DNA of 64,000 nucleotides. Origin: Pseudomonas fluorescens (GTDB taxonomy: Bacteria > Pseudomonadota > Gammaproteobacteria > Pseudomonadales > Pseudomonadaceae). Position 1 is the stretch's first letter, and the number at the start of each line of letters is the position of its first letter. Both the position numbers and the translations under genes were made by a program. The notes beneath the pieces are model-generated. The model saw nothing but the letters and a program-made list of their open reading frames with translations, made no database searches and was not told the origin of the DNA. The stretch spans positions 35,135-99,134 of the forward strand of contig NZ_JAGGOF010000032.1 in NCBI RefSeq assembly GCF_018614775.1, read 5' to 3'. Shown here piece by piece: positions 35,319 through 43,566 of the stretch.

Positions 35319-36338
35319 TCATGGCTGGATGTCCGGCAACACCAGTGCCCGATTGGCCAGCTCCGTTTCCACCAGATTGCCTTCGATTTCCTCATCCAGG
35401 TAGTACACCGGGGCCATCACCCCGCTGAGTGGATGCTTCAGCGACTTGAACCAGGCCTCGTCGAAAGCGGCGCTCAAGCTTTTGCGGATCTGCGCTTCCA
35501 TTTCCGGCCGCTCGCCTTCGTGGATGATCGCCCGAATACCTGCCACGCCTACGGAAATCAACGCGCCCGCGGCTTTCCCGGCCACGGCCGCTGCCGCGCT
35601 GGTCGCCCCGCGCGTGGCGAACTCTGCTTCAATTTTTTCACTGGTGCGCTGTGCCACCGTGGCGATTACCGCCTCCGATGGACCTGAACCGGTGGCGGCA
35701 GCCTTGTTGACGTGATCAATCAGCGCGGCGTAGGCCGGCAATGTATTCAACGGTTCAGTGTGGACCATCTCGTACAACGAAGCGTTGCGCGCCGCCGGCG
35801 GGCCCAGGTTGATGGCCGTGATGCCATGCAGGCGCCGGTTCATCCACTGGGCCGGGACCTGATTGCGCTGGGCTATCACCTGGACCTGCTGATTGAGCAG
35901 GCGCAGGTAATAATCCGTCGCGCTGGCCCTGATCGCTTCAGGATCGATCTCCACCGCCACCGGTTCCAGAACCCGCGCGCGGTACTGCTCTTGCAGATAG
36001 ACCGCCAGGCGCCTGGCTGAGGAATCGTCCTCGCCCTGGGCACTGGCGGAGTACCAGGTCACCTTGACCGCCAGCCATTCCTGGGTCCAATAACTGCTGA
36101 ACCAGGGAATGAACTCGGCCTCGGTCCGCTCGTACACCAGCACCCGCCAATGCTCCATCGACCCGCGGGCATAAAGGCCGGCCTGTTCGATAGCGCTTTT
36201 CGACGCGGCGATGATCTGGCGGTCGACCTGTCGCCAGGTGTCCCGGGAGATTGCCGTCGTGGCTGCCGGTTGACCGCGCTGCGGCGTGGCGCACCCCGCC
36301 AGAACGAGCAAAACGGCCAGCATCAGCGAACGCAACAC
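35319..36338 (-). CDS. Uncharacterised lipoprotein, 339 residues
   Basis: This protein has a short signal peptide with lipobox LVLAGC (Cys at residue 16) and no aspartate after the cysteine, so it is probably sorted to the outer membrane. The mature part is mostly helical, with a glycine/alanine-rich stretch (GATSAAAAVAGKAAGALISVGVAG, in two parts around residues 240-265) that may insert in a membrane. I do not recognise its family. It lies alone, with a REP pair upstream, next to the membrane stress operon. Confidence 0.72.
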   Translation of the reverse strand: MLRSLMLAVLLVLAGCATPQRGQPAATTAISRDTWRQVDRQIIAASKSAIEQAGLYARGSMEHWRVLVYERTEAEFIPWFSSYWTQEWLAVKVTWYSASAQGEDDSSARRLAVYLQEQYRARVLEPVAVEIDPEAIRASATDYYLRLLNQQVQVIAQRNQVPAQWMNRRLHGITAINLGPPAARNASLYEMVHTEPLNTLPAYAALIDHVNKAAATGSGPSEAVIATVAQRTSEKIEAEFATRGATSAAAAVAGKAAGALISVGVAGIRAIIHEGERPEMEAQIRKSLSAAFDEAWFKSLKHPLSGVMAPVYYLDEEIEGNLVETELANRALVLPDIQP

Positions 36339-36427
36339 GGTCGCACCACCCCGGTATCAGGTCATCCACGGGGTTGAGTATAGGTCGGGGGGAGCCGTCG
36401 CCGGACCGAAACGCATGAATCCAAAAG

Positions 36428-36519
36428 TGTGGGAGCGAGCCTGCTCGCGATAGCAGTGGATCAGTCAACGCTGTATCGACTGACCCTCCGCTATCGCGAG
36501 CAGGCTCGCTCCCACAGGG
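36428..36519. repeat. REP pair between lipoprotein and DUF3618 genes
   Basis: TGTGGGAGCGAGCCTGCTCGCGATAG and its inverse face each other with a 40-bp spacer, separating the stop of the DUF3618 operon from the lipoprotein promoter region. Confidence 0.92.
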
Positions 36520-36545
36520 TCTTGGGTGACCGATGATTCGCCGGT

Positions 36546-37346
36546 CTACGAAGTCCCAAGCCCACTCGACAAGTCCGTACCGGACGGCGCCTGGGCGCGC
36601 GGCGATGTCTCATCGCGATGCTCGGTGGTCTTGCTCACCGTATCGCGCATTGTGGCGTAGCCCTCCTTCGCGGTTTGCTTGACCTTGTCGGCCAGGTCGG
36701 CGCTGGTCTTGCCCATCACCCGCTGCTCGGTGGAGGACGTGGGCAATGCCGCACCGAGCATCGCACCCAAGGCGATACCTGCGGCGGCCATCATCAACGG
36801 CTGCTCCTTGAGCAGGCGGCTGAACTGGTCCCCCAGGTCGTGGCTGCCATGGGCCATGCGTTCGCCCGCCTGGTGCGCGCTGCGCTTGGCCTGATGAGCG
36901 CTGGAGCCGAGGTCGTCAGCCAGGTGCGACGCCTTGTCCTTGAGGTGGTTGAAGCCCTCGCGCAGCGAATCAGTGGTGCCGTGCAAGCGCTCCTTGGCAC
37001 TGTTCAGGCCATCGCTGAGGCCTTCGCTCCAGCCGCCGGAATCCTGGTCGGGCCCGACCCGATAACCGACCTGCGGCGGACGATTCTGGCCGAGCATCAG
37101 CCAGCACAAACCCACCGTGGTCAGCACCGCCGGCACCGGGTTGTTGCGCACGCTGGTGCCCAGGTTGGTGAAAAACGCCGAGCCATTGCCCTTGGCAATC
37201 GTCAACGCCTGATCGAGCATTTGCCCCGGGGTGAACTTGCTGCCCAAGGCGTCGACGATGTGGCTGATATGCGCCCGCTGCGCGTCGATCTCGCGTTCGA
37301 TGGTTTCCGGACTCTTCTGGGCTTCAGTAGCGAATTCATCCTTCAT
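36546..37346 (-). CDS. DUF3618 membrane-associated protein
   Basis: This 266-residue protein starts with a DUF3618 domain (SPETIEREIDAQRAHISHIVDALGSKFTPGQML) followed by a single hydrophobic segment near residues 72-86 (VPAVLTTVGLCWLMLG) and a long amphipathic region rich in Ala, Lys and His, then a second hydrophobic stretch MMAAAGIALGAMLGAALP. The repeated short helices resemble late-embryogenesis-type or YqjD-like stress proteins. It overlaps the YqjE-like gene by 4 bp and is the last of a three-gene operon. A role at the inner membrane in stationary phase is likely by analogy only. Confidence 0.83.
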   Translation of the reverse strand: MKDEFATEAQKSPETIEREIDAQRAHISHIVDALGSKFTPGQMLDQALTIAKGNGSAFFTNLGTSVRNNPVPAVLTTVGLCWLMLGQNRPPQVGYRVGPDQDSGGWSEGLSDGLNSAKERLHGTTDSLREGFNHLKDKASHLADDLGSSAHQAKRSAHQAGERMAHGSHDLGDQFSRLLKEQPLMMAAAGIALGAMLGAALPTSSTEQRVMGKTSADLADKVKQTAKEGYATMRDTVSKTTEHRDETSPRAQAPSGTDLSSGLGTS

Positions 37347-37774
37347 GAGACTTTCCTCCGCAGGGCTTCCTGGTCTTTGTTCAGCGCATCGAGCGTACGG
37401 TCAGGCTTGAAGTGCGACGGTTCGAATTGCTTCTTGCCCGATTGCACCATGACAAACCCGATGATCATGACCACGACACCAACAATCAGCGCGGCCAGCC
37501 AAGGCTGCATTACCGTGCTGAGGCCGTAGACCACCGCCATCAACAGAATGATGAAACCGGCCAGCAGGACGATCGCGCCACCGGCCACGGCGGCAATGCC
37601 TGCCTTCAGGGTGGCGAGGCTGGCCTGCAGTTCGGCCTTGGCCAACGCCAGTTCCTTGGTAAACAGCGACGGGACTTCGTGGGTCAGCTGTTTCAGCAAG
37701 CCCACCACCGAAGCATCGTTATCGGGCAGCGGCGCTGCGTGGGGGCGCTGAAAATCCGTGTCTTGTCGGTTCAT
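37343..37774 (-). CDS. YqjE/holin-X-like membrane protein
   Basis: This 143-residue protein has two hydrophobic segments (about residues 57-82 and 87-107) after a helix with VPSLFTKELALAKAELQASLATL, the pattern of the YqjE/phage-holin-like superfamily. Despite the name these are chromosomal stress-associated membrane proteins, and no phage genes surround it. It overlaps both its neighbours (TAATG at the start, ATGA at the end), so the three proteins are probably made together. Confidence 0.87.
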   Translation of the reverse strand: MNRQDTDFQRPHAAPLPDNDASVVGLLKQLTHEVPSLFTKELALAKAELQASLATLKAGIAAVAGGAIVLLAGFIILLMAVVYGLSTVMQPWLAALIVGVVVMIIGFVMVQSGKKQFEPSHFKPDRTLDALNKDQEALRRKVS

Positions 37775-38427
37775 TACAATTCTCCTCTGGGGTTGGCCGA
37801 GCCGGGCAGCGAGCCGCTGGCGGCGTCACTGGGGTGGTCCTGCACGCTGGGCGATGCCGGCGTAATACCAGTGGCCAGGCCGCTGGCGGTACTGGCGCCC
37901 GGGCCGATGGGATCGGCGGGCGCGTCGAAGGGTTCACGACCAGCGAAGCCTCCGTGCGGCGGATTCGAATGGCCGGCCGCCGGATCCTCGACGTCGGCGG
38001 CGACCGGGGAGCTGCCGGCTTTCAGGAAACGCGAGAGACCGAAACCCACCGCCACGCTGCCAGCCAGGAACAGGCCAGGGTTTTCCCGCGCCAATCGGGT
38101 ACCGTCGTGGAGCATCTGCTCGGCGCTCATGTTGCGCAGCTTGCCAGCCAAACCGCTCATCGAATCCGCCATGTCCGCCAGGTAATGGGACAAGCCAAGG
38201 GTGTCGTTGGCCTCGATCTCCGACATGGCTGACTTGGCGCCGCGAGCCAGTGCATCGATCTGATCCGCCGCTGTGTCACGGTACTGGCCGAAATGTGCAT
38301 CGGCCTGTTCGCGAGCGCTGCCGATGGCCTCGTTGACGTCCTCCTTGATGTGGTTCAGGTGATCCTCGGGCCGGGTGTGGCCCGAAGTGCCGCTTTGTCG
38401 TTCGGGGTTGCTGTCCGGGATAGTCAT
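37774..38427 (-). CDS. YqjD-like membrane-anchored stress protein
   Basis: This 217-residue protein has an N-terminal helical region (residues 20-110, with EDHLNHIKEDVNEAIGSAREQADAHF split over two turns), one hydrophobic segment ENPGLFLAGSVAVGFGLSRFL near residue 120, and a disordered Pro/Gly/Ser/Asp-rich tail. This is similar in design to YqjD/ElaB proteins that tether ribosomes to the membrane. It is the first gene of the operon with the YqjE-like and DUF3618 genes. The ribosome site of the next gene lies within its last codons. Confidence 0.75.
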   Translation of the reverse strand: MTIPDSNPERQSGTSGHTRPEDHLNHIKEDVNEAIGSAREQADAHFGQYRDTAADQIDALARGAKSAMSEIEANDTLGLSHYLADMADSMSGLAGKLRNMSAEQMLHDGTRLARENPGLFLAGSVAVGFGLSRFLKAGSSPVAADVEDPAAGHSNPPHGGFAGREPFDAPADPIGPGASTASGLATGITPASPSVQDHPSDAASGSLPGSANPRGEL

Positions 38428-38595
38428 GTCTTTCCACGCCTGTGTAATGAAAACTCAAATCGTGGCGACCACTGAAGTGATGCCCGATTACGTGCCTTTC
38501 AGTACAAGTGACGGGGTGCGACGGAGGGTAGTTCCAACGGTTTTTGGCATTGCGCGCTGTGCGGTAGCGGTCGCCGCTTGCAGGTTCGCGCAGGC

Positions 38596-38630
38596 AAAAA
38601 AACGGGCGCAGGCGCATCCGCCAGGCCCGA
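38596..38630 (-). terminator. Rho-independent terminator of the ZIP gene
   Basis: On the minus strand, TCGGGC...GCCCG with an inner GGCG/CGCC stem is followed by seven T residues. It lies about 70 bp after the stop of the ZIP transporter gene. Confidence 0.75.
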
Positions 38631-38643
38631 TTTTCCATGCTGT

Positions 38644-38673
38644 GCGTGGCGAGGGAGTTTGTTCCCTCGCCAC
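38644..38673. repeat. Type B palindrome
   Basis: CGTGGCGAGGGAGTTTGTTCCCTCGCCACG is a close relative of the hairpin after topB. It lies between the ZIP gene stop and its terminator-like hairpin. Confidence 0.8.
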
Positions 38674-38698
38674 GGTTGATAAACGGCCCTCGAGCGCC

Positions 38699-39628
38699 TC
38701 AGCCCAACGCCGTATCGAGAAACATCATCACCGCAAACCCCATCATCAGGCCCAGGGTGGCCGGGGTTTCATGACCGTTGCGGTGAGTCTCGGGAATCAC
38801 CTCATGGGACACCACGAAGATCATCGCCCCCGCCGCCAGCCCCAGGCTGATGGGGTACGCGACGGCCACACCGGACGATATGCCCAGGCCGATCACCGAG
38901 CCCAGCGGCTCCATCAGCCCCGAGCCCACCGCTATTAAGGCGGCACGCAAGGTACTGATGCCGGTCACCCGCAGCGCCATGGCAATGGCCAGGCCTTCGG
39001 GGATGTCCTGGATGGCGATGGCGGTGGTCAAAGGCAGGCCGACCTTGAAATCACCGTCGGCAAAACTGACGCCGATGGCCATGCCTTCCGGCAGGTTGTG
39101 CAGCGTGATCGCAAGCACGAACAGCCAGACGCGGTTGATGCGCTCGGCCTGGGGCCCCCGTCGGCCGCTCAACTCATGCTCGTGGGGCACGAACCGGTCG
39201 AGACCGACCATCAGCGCGACCCCCAGCCCCAGCCCGATCACCACGACAAACGCGGCAAGCAGCTGATTGCCACAAATGACCTGGGCAGCCGCGATGCCCG
39301 GCAGGATCAATGAGAACGAACTGGCGGCAAGCATCATGCCCGCGGCAAACCCCAGCATGATGTCCTGGGTGCGTGAGGAGATGTCCCGCATCACCACGGC
39401 CATCACGGCGCCCAAGGCGGTGGCGGCGAAACCGGAGGTACCACCCAACACCGCGTAGCCGAGGTTCTGGCGATTCGCGCCGACCAAGGCGTTGTAGCCG
39501 CTGTAGAGCAATAGCGCAGTGACGACTGCCAGCGCCAGCCAGAAACTCACCCCGAGCAACAGGTTGTTTTGCAGCGGGTCCAGCCAGGTGCGCCAGGGTG
39601 AGCGGATCCGCGAGGTGGGCTGGTCCAT
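38699..39628 (-). CDS. ZIP-family divalent metal transporter
   Basis: This 309-residue inner-membrane protein has eight membrane segments of the GufA/ZIP type. The metal-site helices are TLHNLPEGMAIGVSF (TM4, H-N-x-P-E-G) and IAIQDIPEGLAIAMAL (TM5), with a further VVSHEVIPETHR near the C-terminus. The loop HEHELSGRRGP provides His and Glu, a usual feature. It imports zinc, manganese or iron. Its position next to manganese catalase makes manganese supply an attractive idea, but that is inference. An AAGGA lies upstream of the start. Confidence 0.92.
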   Translation of the reverse strand: MDQPTSRIRSPWRTWLDPLQNNLLLGVSFWLALAVVTALLLYSGYNALVGANRQNLGYAVLGGTSGFAATALGAVMAVVMRDISSRTQDIMLGFAAGMMLAASSFSLILPGIAAAQVICGNQLLAAFVVVIGLGLGVALMVGLDRFVPHEHELSGRRGPQAERINRVWLFVLAITLHNLPEGMAIGVSFADGDFKVGLPLTTAIAIQDIPEGLAIAMALRVTGISTLRAALIAVGSGLMEPLGSVIGLGISSGVAVAYPISLGLAAGAMIFVVSHEVIPETHRNGHETPATLGLMMGFAVMMFLDTALG

Positions 39629-39706
39629 CGAATGTCCTTACTGGTCTTAGCCACGCCATACCGGACCGCTCGCACAATAGCGGGAGCGATCCGGTGTAAT
39701 TTTTCA

Positions 39707-39731
39707 GGTGAGGGAGCCCTGCCCCCTCGCC
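39707..39731. repeat. Type B palindrome relative
   Basis: GGTGAGGGAGCCCTGCCCCCTCGCC is a diverged copy of the GTGGCGAGGG hairpin, followed by a T run on the plus strand. It lies just after the stop of manganese catalase on the other strand. Confidence 0.6.
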
Positions 39732-39737
39732 AGTTTT

Positions 39738-40619
39738 TTACAGCTTGTCAGCTTGCAGTCCCGAACCCAAGTCCGCGCCCGTGGTGGGGTCGCTTTCCGG
39801 GTTGGACATCGTCCGCGCCTTCATGTCCATCAGCAACGCTTCGTCCTTTTTGCTCAACTGCACGCTGGCCGTACCGTCGCCGCCATCCACTGCCGGCGTC
39901 GGGTTCTCGACAAACTCCCATTCGTCACCCTGGTTCCATGGTCCGCGCACGCTGGGTTCGCCCTGGGACATATTGAAGTACACATTGGTGAACTCGGGCA
40001 TGCCCGGCAGCTTCCCTTGTGGGAAATTCGGCTGGATGGAATGCAGGGCCTTTTCGAACGACATCTGGTGAGCAATTTCGCGGGTCATCAAAAAGCCCAG
40101 CGCTTCTTTGACGCCTGGATCGTCGGTAACGTTCATCAGTCGCTCGTAGACAATTTTCGCCCGGGCCTCGGCCGCGATGTTGGAGCGCATGTCCGCGGTC
40201 GGCTCGCCAATGGTGTCGATATACGCAGCGGTCCACGGCACCCCGGCCGAGTTGGTCAGCGGTGAACCGGCGCCGTACAGCAGGCTGGTGATGTGGGAGT
40301 CGTTACCGGCGCCGTTGATGTCCCGATACAGCTGGCCTTCCTTCTCCACGCCCTCGGCCATCTGGCCCTTGGCGCCTTTGTTCAGCATCACGATGATCGA
40401 ACCGATTACCTCCAGGTGGCTGAGCTCTTCGGTGGCGATGTCCATCAGCAGGTCCTTGCGGCCTGGATCATCCTCGGACAACGCTTGGGTGAAATAGCGC
40501 GAGGCCGCTGCCAATTCACCCTGGGCACCGCCGAATTGTTCAAGCAGCAGGTTGGCAAGCCCTGGATTAGGTTCAGCAACACGCACGGTGTACTGCAATC
40601 GTTTGTTATGTAGAAACAT
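39738..40619 (-). CDS. katN: Manganese catalase
   Basis: This 293-residue protein is a non-haem dimanganese catalase that breaks down hydrogen peroxide. The metal ligands are visible: the Glu/His pair in TEELSHLEVIGSI, the Glu in AEARAKIVYERLM and the His in EIAHQMSFEKAL, plus an N-terminal Glu in LLEQFGGAQGELAAASRYF. GAGGAG precedes the start. It lies among stationary-phase and stress genes, as in P. aeruginosa, where the Mn catalase gene is in a comparable block. Expression under RpoS is plausible, but no box is certain. Confidence 0.94.
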   Translation of the reverse strand: MFLHNKRLQYTVRVAEPNPGLANLLLEQFGGAQGELAAASRYFTQALSEDDPGRKDLLMDIATEELSHLEVIGSIIVMLNKGAKGQMAEGVEKEGQLYRDINGAGNDSHITSLLYGAGSPLTNSAGVPWTAAYIDTIGEPTADMRSNIAAEARAKIVYERLMNVTDDPGVKEALGFLMTREIAHQMSFEKALHSIQPNFPQGKLPGMPEFTNVYFNMSQGEPSVRGPWNQGDEWEFVENPTPAVDGGDGTASVQLSKKDEALLMDMKARTMSNPESDPTTGADLGSGLQADKL

Positions 40620-40827
40620 GATTGAACTCCTCGATCAAGCACAAAACTTGACGGCACTGCCGAACAGCAGTCCATATAAGTCTCTGAAAAAACCAAATGA
40701 ATAAAATTTGTTTTTTATTCAACAAACAAGACGAACGGCCATTCAAGCAGTCTGCTCAAGTGGCAGTAATTAAATCAATTGAAGCGATTGTCTTGTTGCA
40801 ACCCTCACGGCGCAGTCATTGACCGGT

Positions 40828-40857
40828 ACAGGCCCCGTGCCAGGGCACAGGGCCTGT
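40828..40857 (-). terminator. Strong hairpin after the KGG-repeat gene
   Basis: ACAGGCCC-GTGCC and GGCAC-GGGCCTGT form a 13-bp stem with one mismatch, 14 bp beyond the stop of the KGG gene. There is no T run, so it may stall RNA decay rather than terminate by itself. Confidence 0.45.
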
Positions 40858-40871
40858 CACGTCAGCGGAGC

Positions 40872-41183
40872 TTACGAATTCCGACCACCGCCACGGCTGT
40901 TTTCGCCGCCTTTCTTACCCGCCTCGGAAGCCTTCTCCCGGTCATTGGCGAAGTTGCCCCCTGAGGCTTGACCGCCTTTACGACCGGCCTCGGATGCGCG
41001 TTCCGGGTCGTTGGCAAAGTTGCCACCAGACGCCTGCCCGCCTTTGCGGCCGGCCTCGGAGGCGCGTTCTGGATCATTGGCGAAATTGCCACCTGACGCT
41101 TGGCCGCCTTTCTTGCCGGCTTCCGATGCCTTGTCACGATCGTTAGCGAAATTGCCAGGGTTGTTATTACCTGTGTTAGCCAT
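40872..41183 (-). CDS. KGG-repeat general stress protein (YciG/GsiB-like)
   Basis: This 103-residue hydrophilic protein is made of four tandem copies of a 22-residue unit, GNFANDPERASEAGRKGGQ followed by ASG, the KGG/stress-induced motif. It has almost no hydrophobic core and should be disordered, like hydrophilins and YciG. The DNA of the copies is also nearly identical, so copy number may vary. GAGGTGA precedes the start. It lies between manganese catalase and metallothionein in the stress block. Confidence 0.9.
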   Translation of the reverse strand: MANTGNNNPGNFANDRDKASEAGKKGGQASGGNFANDPERASEAGRKGGQASGGNFANDPERASEAGRKGGQASGGNFANDREKASEAGKKGGENSRGGGRNS

Positions 41184-41624
41184 TTCATTCACCTCGTTAG
41201 TTACGTAACGAGCCCACTTGGCTCGTACTATTCGGAAAATTCCACGCCGTAAAGGTTTTAATAAAAACCGCCAGCGGCGACGAACGGTCAATACCCTCCT
41301 ATTATTTAAAATATGAAACCGGGTTCATATAAAAATGAACGATCAACCAAGCGGCGGACGATAAACAAATTCAACGTAGCAATGAACATTCAACACCGAA
41401 AGTTCCATCACCCGCCCTAAAAACAGTGCGTGTCTTTCCACGCCGTCCGCCAAAGGCCCGGCGGCGCCGGCACCCCATTGCACCGGTCTCGTCGCCTAAG
41501 CCTCGCGCCGTTCCAGGAAGCCAAAACTCGCGGGCTGCCGGCGTTATCCTGCACCACCGCACTGACCGGCTTGCGGTGTCCGGGTCACCTGTTGCCGTCA
41601 CCCGGATCTAGAATGCGGGCATGT
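41184..41624. other. 441-bp gap, AT-rich near the KGG gene, no gene seen
   Basis: The first 200 bases, upstream of the KGG gene, are markedly AT-rich and should contain its promoter. The remainder up to the metallothionein stop has short frames (for example 41371-41601, minus) that look like shadows with no ribosome sites. I found no clear terminator for the metallothionein gene. Confidence 0.4.
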
Positions 41625-41873
41625 TCAGGGAGAAATGGGATCACTCGCCGGAAAGGTTTCCTCCAGCGCACCGTCCAGCTGATTGTTGGTGATGCTCCGG
41701 TCACCGACTTTGCCACTGCGCTCGCAATGGCAACCGGAGGCCGGGCAAGACTCACCGTTTGGGTGTTGCTCGGCACACGCCTGGCTGCAGTAGGCGTCAC
41801 CGTCATGATTGAACACCCGCTGCGGATCGACGTCGCAATGACAATCGGGGCAACCGCACTTCAATTCACTCAT
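41625..41873 (-). CDS. Pseudomonas-type metallothionein with C-terminal tail
   Basis: This 82-residue protein binds zinc, cadmium or copper through nine cysteines (6, 8, 11, 13, 29, 33, 43, 48, 50), arranged C-x-C-x2-C-x-C, YCSQAC and CPASGCHC, with nearby His residues. This matches bacterial metallothioneins such as P. aeruginosa PmtA. The C-terminal third lacks cysteine and ends in LDGALEETFPASDPISP, a short tail motif that I know from many other small Pseudomonas stress proteins. It may also buffer redox stress along with the catalase nearby. Confidence 0.93.
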   Translation of the reverse strand: MSELKCGCPDCHCDVDPQRVFNHDGDAYCSQACAEQHPNGESCPASGCHCERSGKVGDRSITNNQLDGALEETFPASDPISP

Positions 41874-41912
41874 GTCTTTTTCTCCCGTCGTGATGGGCCG
41901 AAATGCCGATGT

Positions 41913-42422
41913 TCAGCGTTTGGCTTCGGTATGCGGGTTCTCCGAACGCTCGAGGAACGCCTGGGTGATCTGCGGAAGGTGCTCGCGCAACCAATCGGCC
42001 ATGGCGATCTCCTGCGGCAGGATCTGTTCGCAGGCCCGCTGTGTTTCCACATCACCGGCCACTTTTGCCGCTTCGATCAACACCGTGTAGGAAGCAATTT
42101 CAAGGTTCTCGAACACGTAGCCGCTCATGGCGCCCTTGACCACTTCATCGCTCATGGTCATGCCGCCCACCGCCTGACCGAAGGCCATGAGCTTGGCGGC
42201 CATGTCCTTGAGCATCGAGGTGCTGCCCCCCAGGCGTTGGATGCAGCCTTCCACCAGCTTCTGTTGGCCGAGGGTTTCCTGAAGGTGCTCCTCGATCCGT
42301 GCCTTGAGCACCGGATAATGCTCCAGGCGTTCGGCCTGGGCCTTGAGCATCTTCTCTGCTTGCTGCTCCATGGCGTGGGCATCGTTAAGCCAGTCCAGCA
42401 GGTTCTCTTTAGGCGTTGCCAT
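41913..42422 (-). CDS. DUF892 / YciE-like ferritin-fold protein
   Basis: This 169-residue helical protein belongs to the YciE/YciF ferritin-like group. Candidate di-iron or metal ligands are the Glu and His of LNDAHAMEQQAEKML, EEHLQETLGQQ, the central ENLEIASYTVLIEAA and ILPQEIAMADWLREHL. AAGGAGAAAACG lies before the ATG at 42422. It is a stress-induced protein in enterobacteria. It is upstream of the metallothionein and divergent from the sirtuin. Confidence 0.9.
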   Translation of the reverse strand: MATPKENLLDWLNDAHAMEQQAEKMLKAQAERLEHYPVLKARIEEHLQETLGQQKLVEGCIQRLGGSTSMLKDMAAKLMAFGQAVGGMTMSDEVVKGAMSGYVFENLEIASYTVLIEAAKVAGDVETQRACEQILPQEIAMADWLREHLPQITQAFLERSENPHTEAKR

Positions 42423-42612
42423 CGTTTTCTCCTTACCCTGGATCGCCACAGTTTGCGGCGAGTGTTGTGAAGTAGCGCACATAGGAGTGGAGGTCGCGGG
42501 CGCGGGTAAAGTTTGACCAAACCCTCACACAGGGCGACGAAAGGCACTGCGGCCGTTTCTTCGCTCAATCCGGATGCTAACCTCAACGCTCCAGGCCAGC
42601 GGAGAAAGACCC

Positions 42613-43452
42613 ATGCCCGACGACTGTTACCGTGAATCCCTTGACCTGTTGCTGGCGTACATGACGGGACGGCGTTTCCTCGTGCTCACCGGTGCGGGCA
42701 TCAGCACGCCGTCAGGCATTCCCGACTACCGCGACAGCGAGGGGGTGCGACGAGGCCGGCAGCCGATGATGTACCAGGAGTTTCTCGCCAAGCCCGAGGC
42801 GCGACGGCGCTACTGGGCACGGGCGATGCTCGGCTGGCCACGGGTGCGGCAGGCCAGGCCGAACGTGGCCCACGAAGCCTTGGCCGAGTTGCAGGCGCAA
42901 CAGCGCATCACGGCGCTGATCACCCAGAACGTCGACACACTGCATGATCAGGCCGGCAGCCGGGACGTCATCGAACTCCACGGCAGCCTGCACCGCGTGC
43001 TGTGCCTGGACTGCGGTCAGCGTTGCGACCGGCAGCAGATTCAATGGCAGATGGAAGCTGGAAACCCGTACCTGGCGGGCGTCGACGCCGTGCAGGCGCC
43101 CGACGGCGATACGCTGTTGGACCCGGCCTTCGAGGCCCGCTTCCAGGTGCCCCACTGCCCCCATTGCAATGGCGACCGATTGAAACCCGACGTGGTCTTT
43201 TTCGGCGAAAACGTTGCCGCCGTCACCGCAGCCCGCGCGACGCAGGCGGTCGAGGCAGCGGACGGCTTGCTGGTGGTGGGCTCGTCACTGATGGCCTACT
43301 CGGCGTTTCGCCTGTGCCGCGCCATCAAGGACCAAGGCAAACCGCTGGTGGCGATCAACCGGGGCAAGACCCGGGCCGATGAGTTGCTCGATCTGAAACT
43401 GCAAGAACCCTGCGAGGTGTTGTTGCCGTTGTTGGGGCAGTACCCGTTCTAA
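42613..43452 (+). CDS. Sir2-family NAD-dependent protein deacylase
   Basis: This 279-residue sirtuin removes acyl groups from lysine using NAD+. Residues are VLTGAGISTPSGIPDYRDS for NAD binding, ITQNVDTLHDQAG, the catalytic His123 in ELHGSLHRV, and the zinc site CLDCGQRC with CPHCNGDRLKPDVVFFGE. The insert between the two zinc pairs (QWQMEAGNPYLAGVDAV) is longer than in CobB. The desuccinylase Tyr-Arg pair of class III sirtuins is not evident. GGAG precedes the start. It is divergent from the DUF892 gene. Confidence 0.93.
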   Translation: MPDDCYRESLDLLLAYMTGRRFLVLTGAGISTPSGIPDYRDSEGVRRGRQPMMYQEFLAKPEARRRYWARAMLGWPRVRQARPNVAHEALAELQAQQRITALITQNVDTLHDQAGSRDVIELHGSLHRVLCLDCGQRCDRQQIQWQMEAGNPYLAGVDAVQAPDGDTLLDPAFEARFQVPHCPHCNGDRLKPDVVFFGENVAAVTAARATQAVEAADGLLVVGSSLMAYSAFRLCRAIKDQGKPLVAINRGKTRADELLDLKLQEPCEVLLPLLGQYPF

Positions 43453-43466
43453 TCCACACCAATCCC

Positions 43467-43553
43467 TGTGGGGGCATGCTCGCGAAGGCGGTGGTTCAGC
43501 CAGCATTGACGTCGACTGACACGACGTCTTCGCGGGCAAGCCCGCTCCCACAA
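43467..43553. repeat. REP pair (one arm shortened) between sirtuin and dhcR
   Basis: A shortened CTGTGGGGGCATGCTCGCGA and the complete TCGCGGGCAAGCCCGCTCCCACA lie between two converging genes. They may serve as the 3' ends of both messages. Confidence 0.88.
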
Positions 43554-43566
43554 GGGGGATTTGTGG

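Noticed and set aside
37343..37774. Prophage remnant, from the holin-like gene
   Set aside because: YqjE-type proteins share only the holin-superfamily name; no phage genes, integrase or attachment site is nearby.
41371..41601. 76-codon minus-strand frame between the KGG and metallothionein genes
   Set aside because: No ribosome site is present and the Arg/Gly-rich translation resembles a non-coding GC-rich frame.
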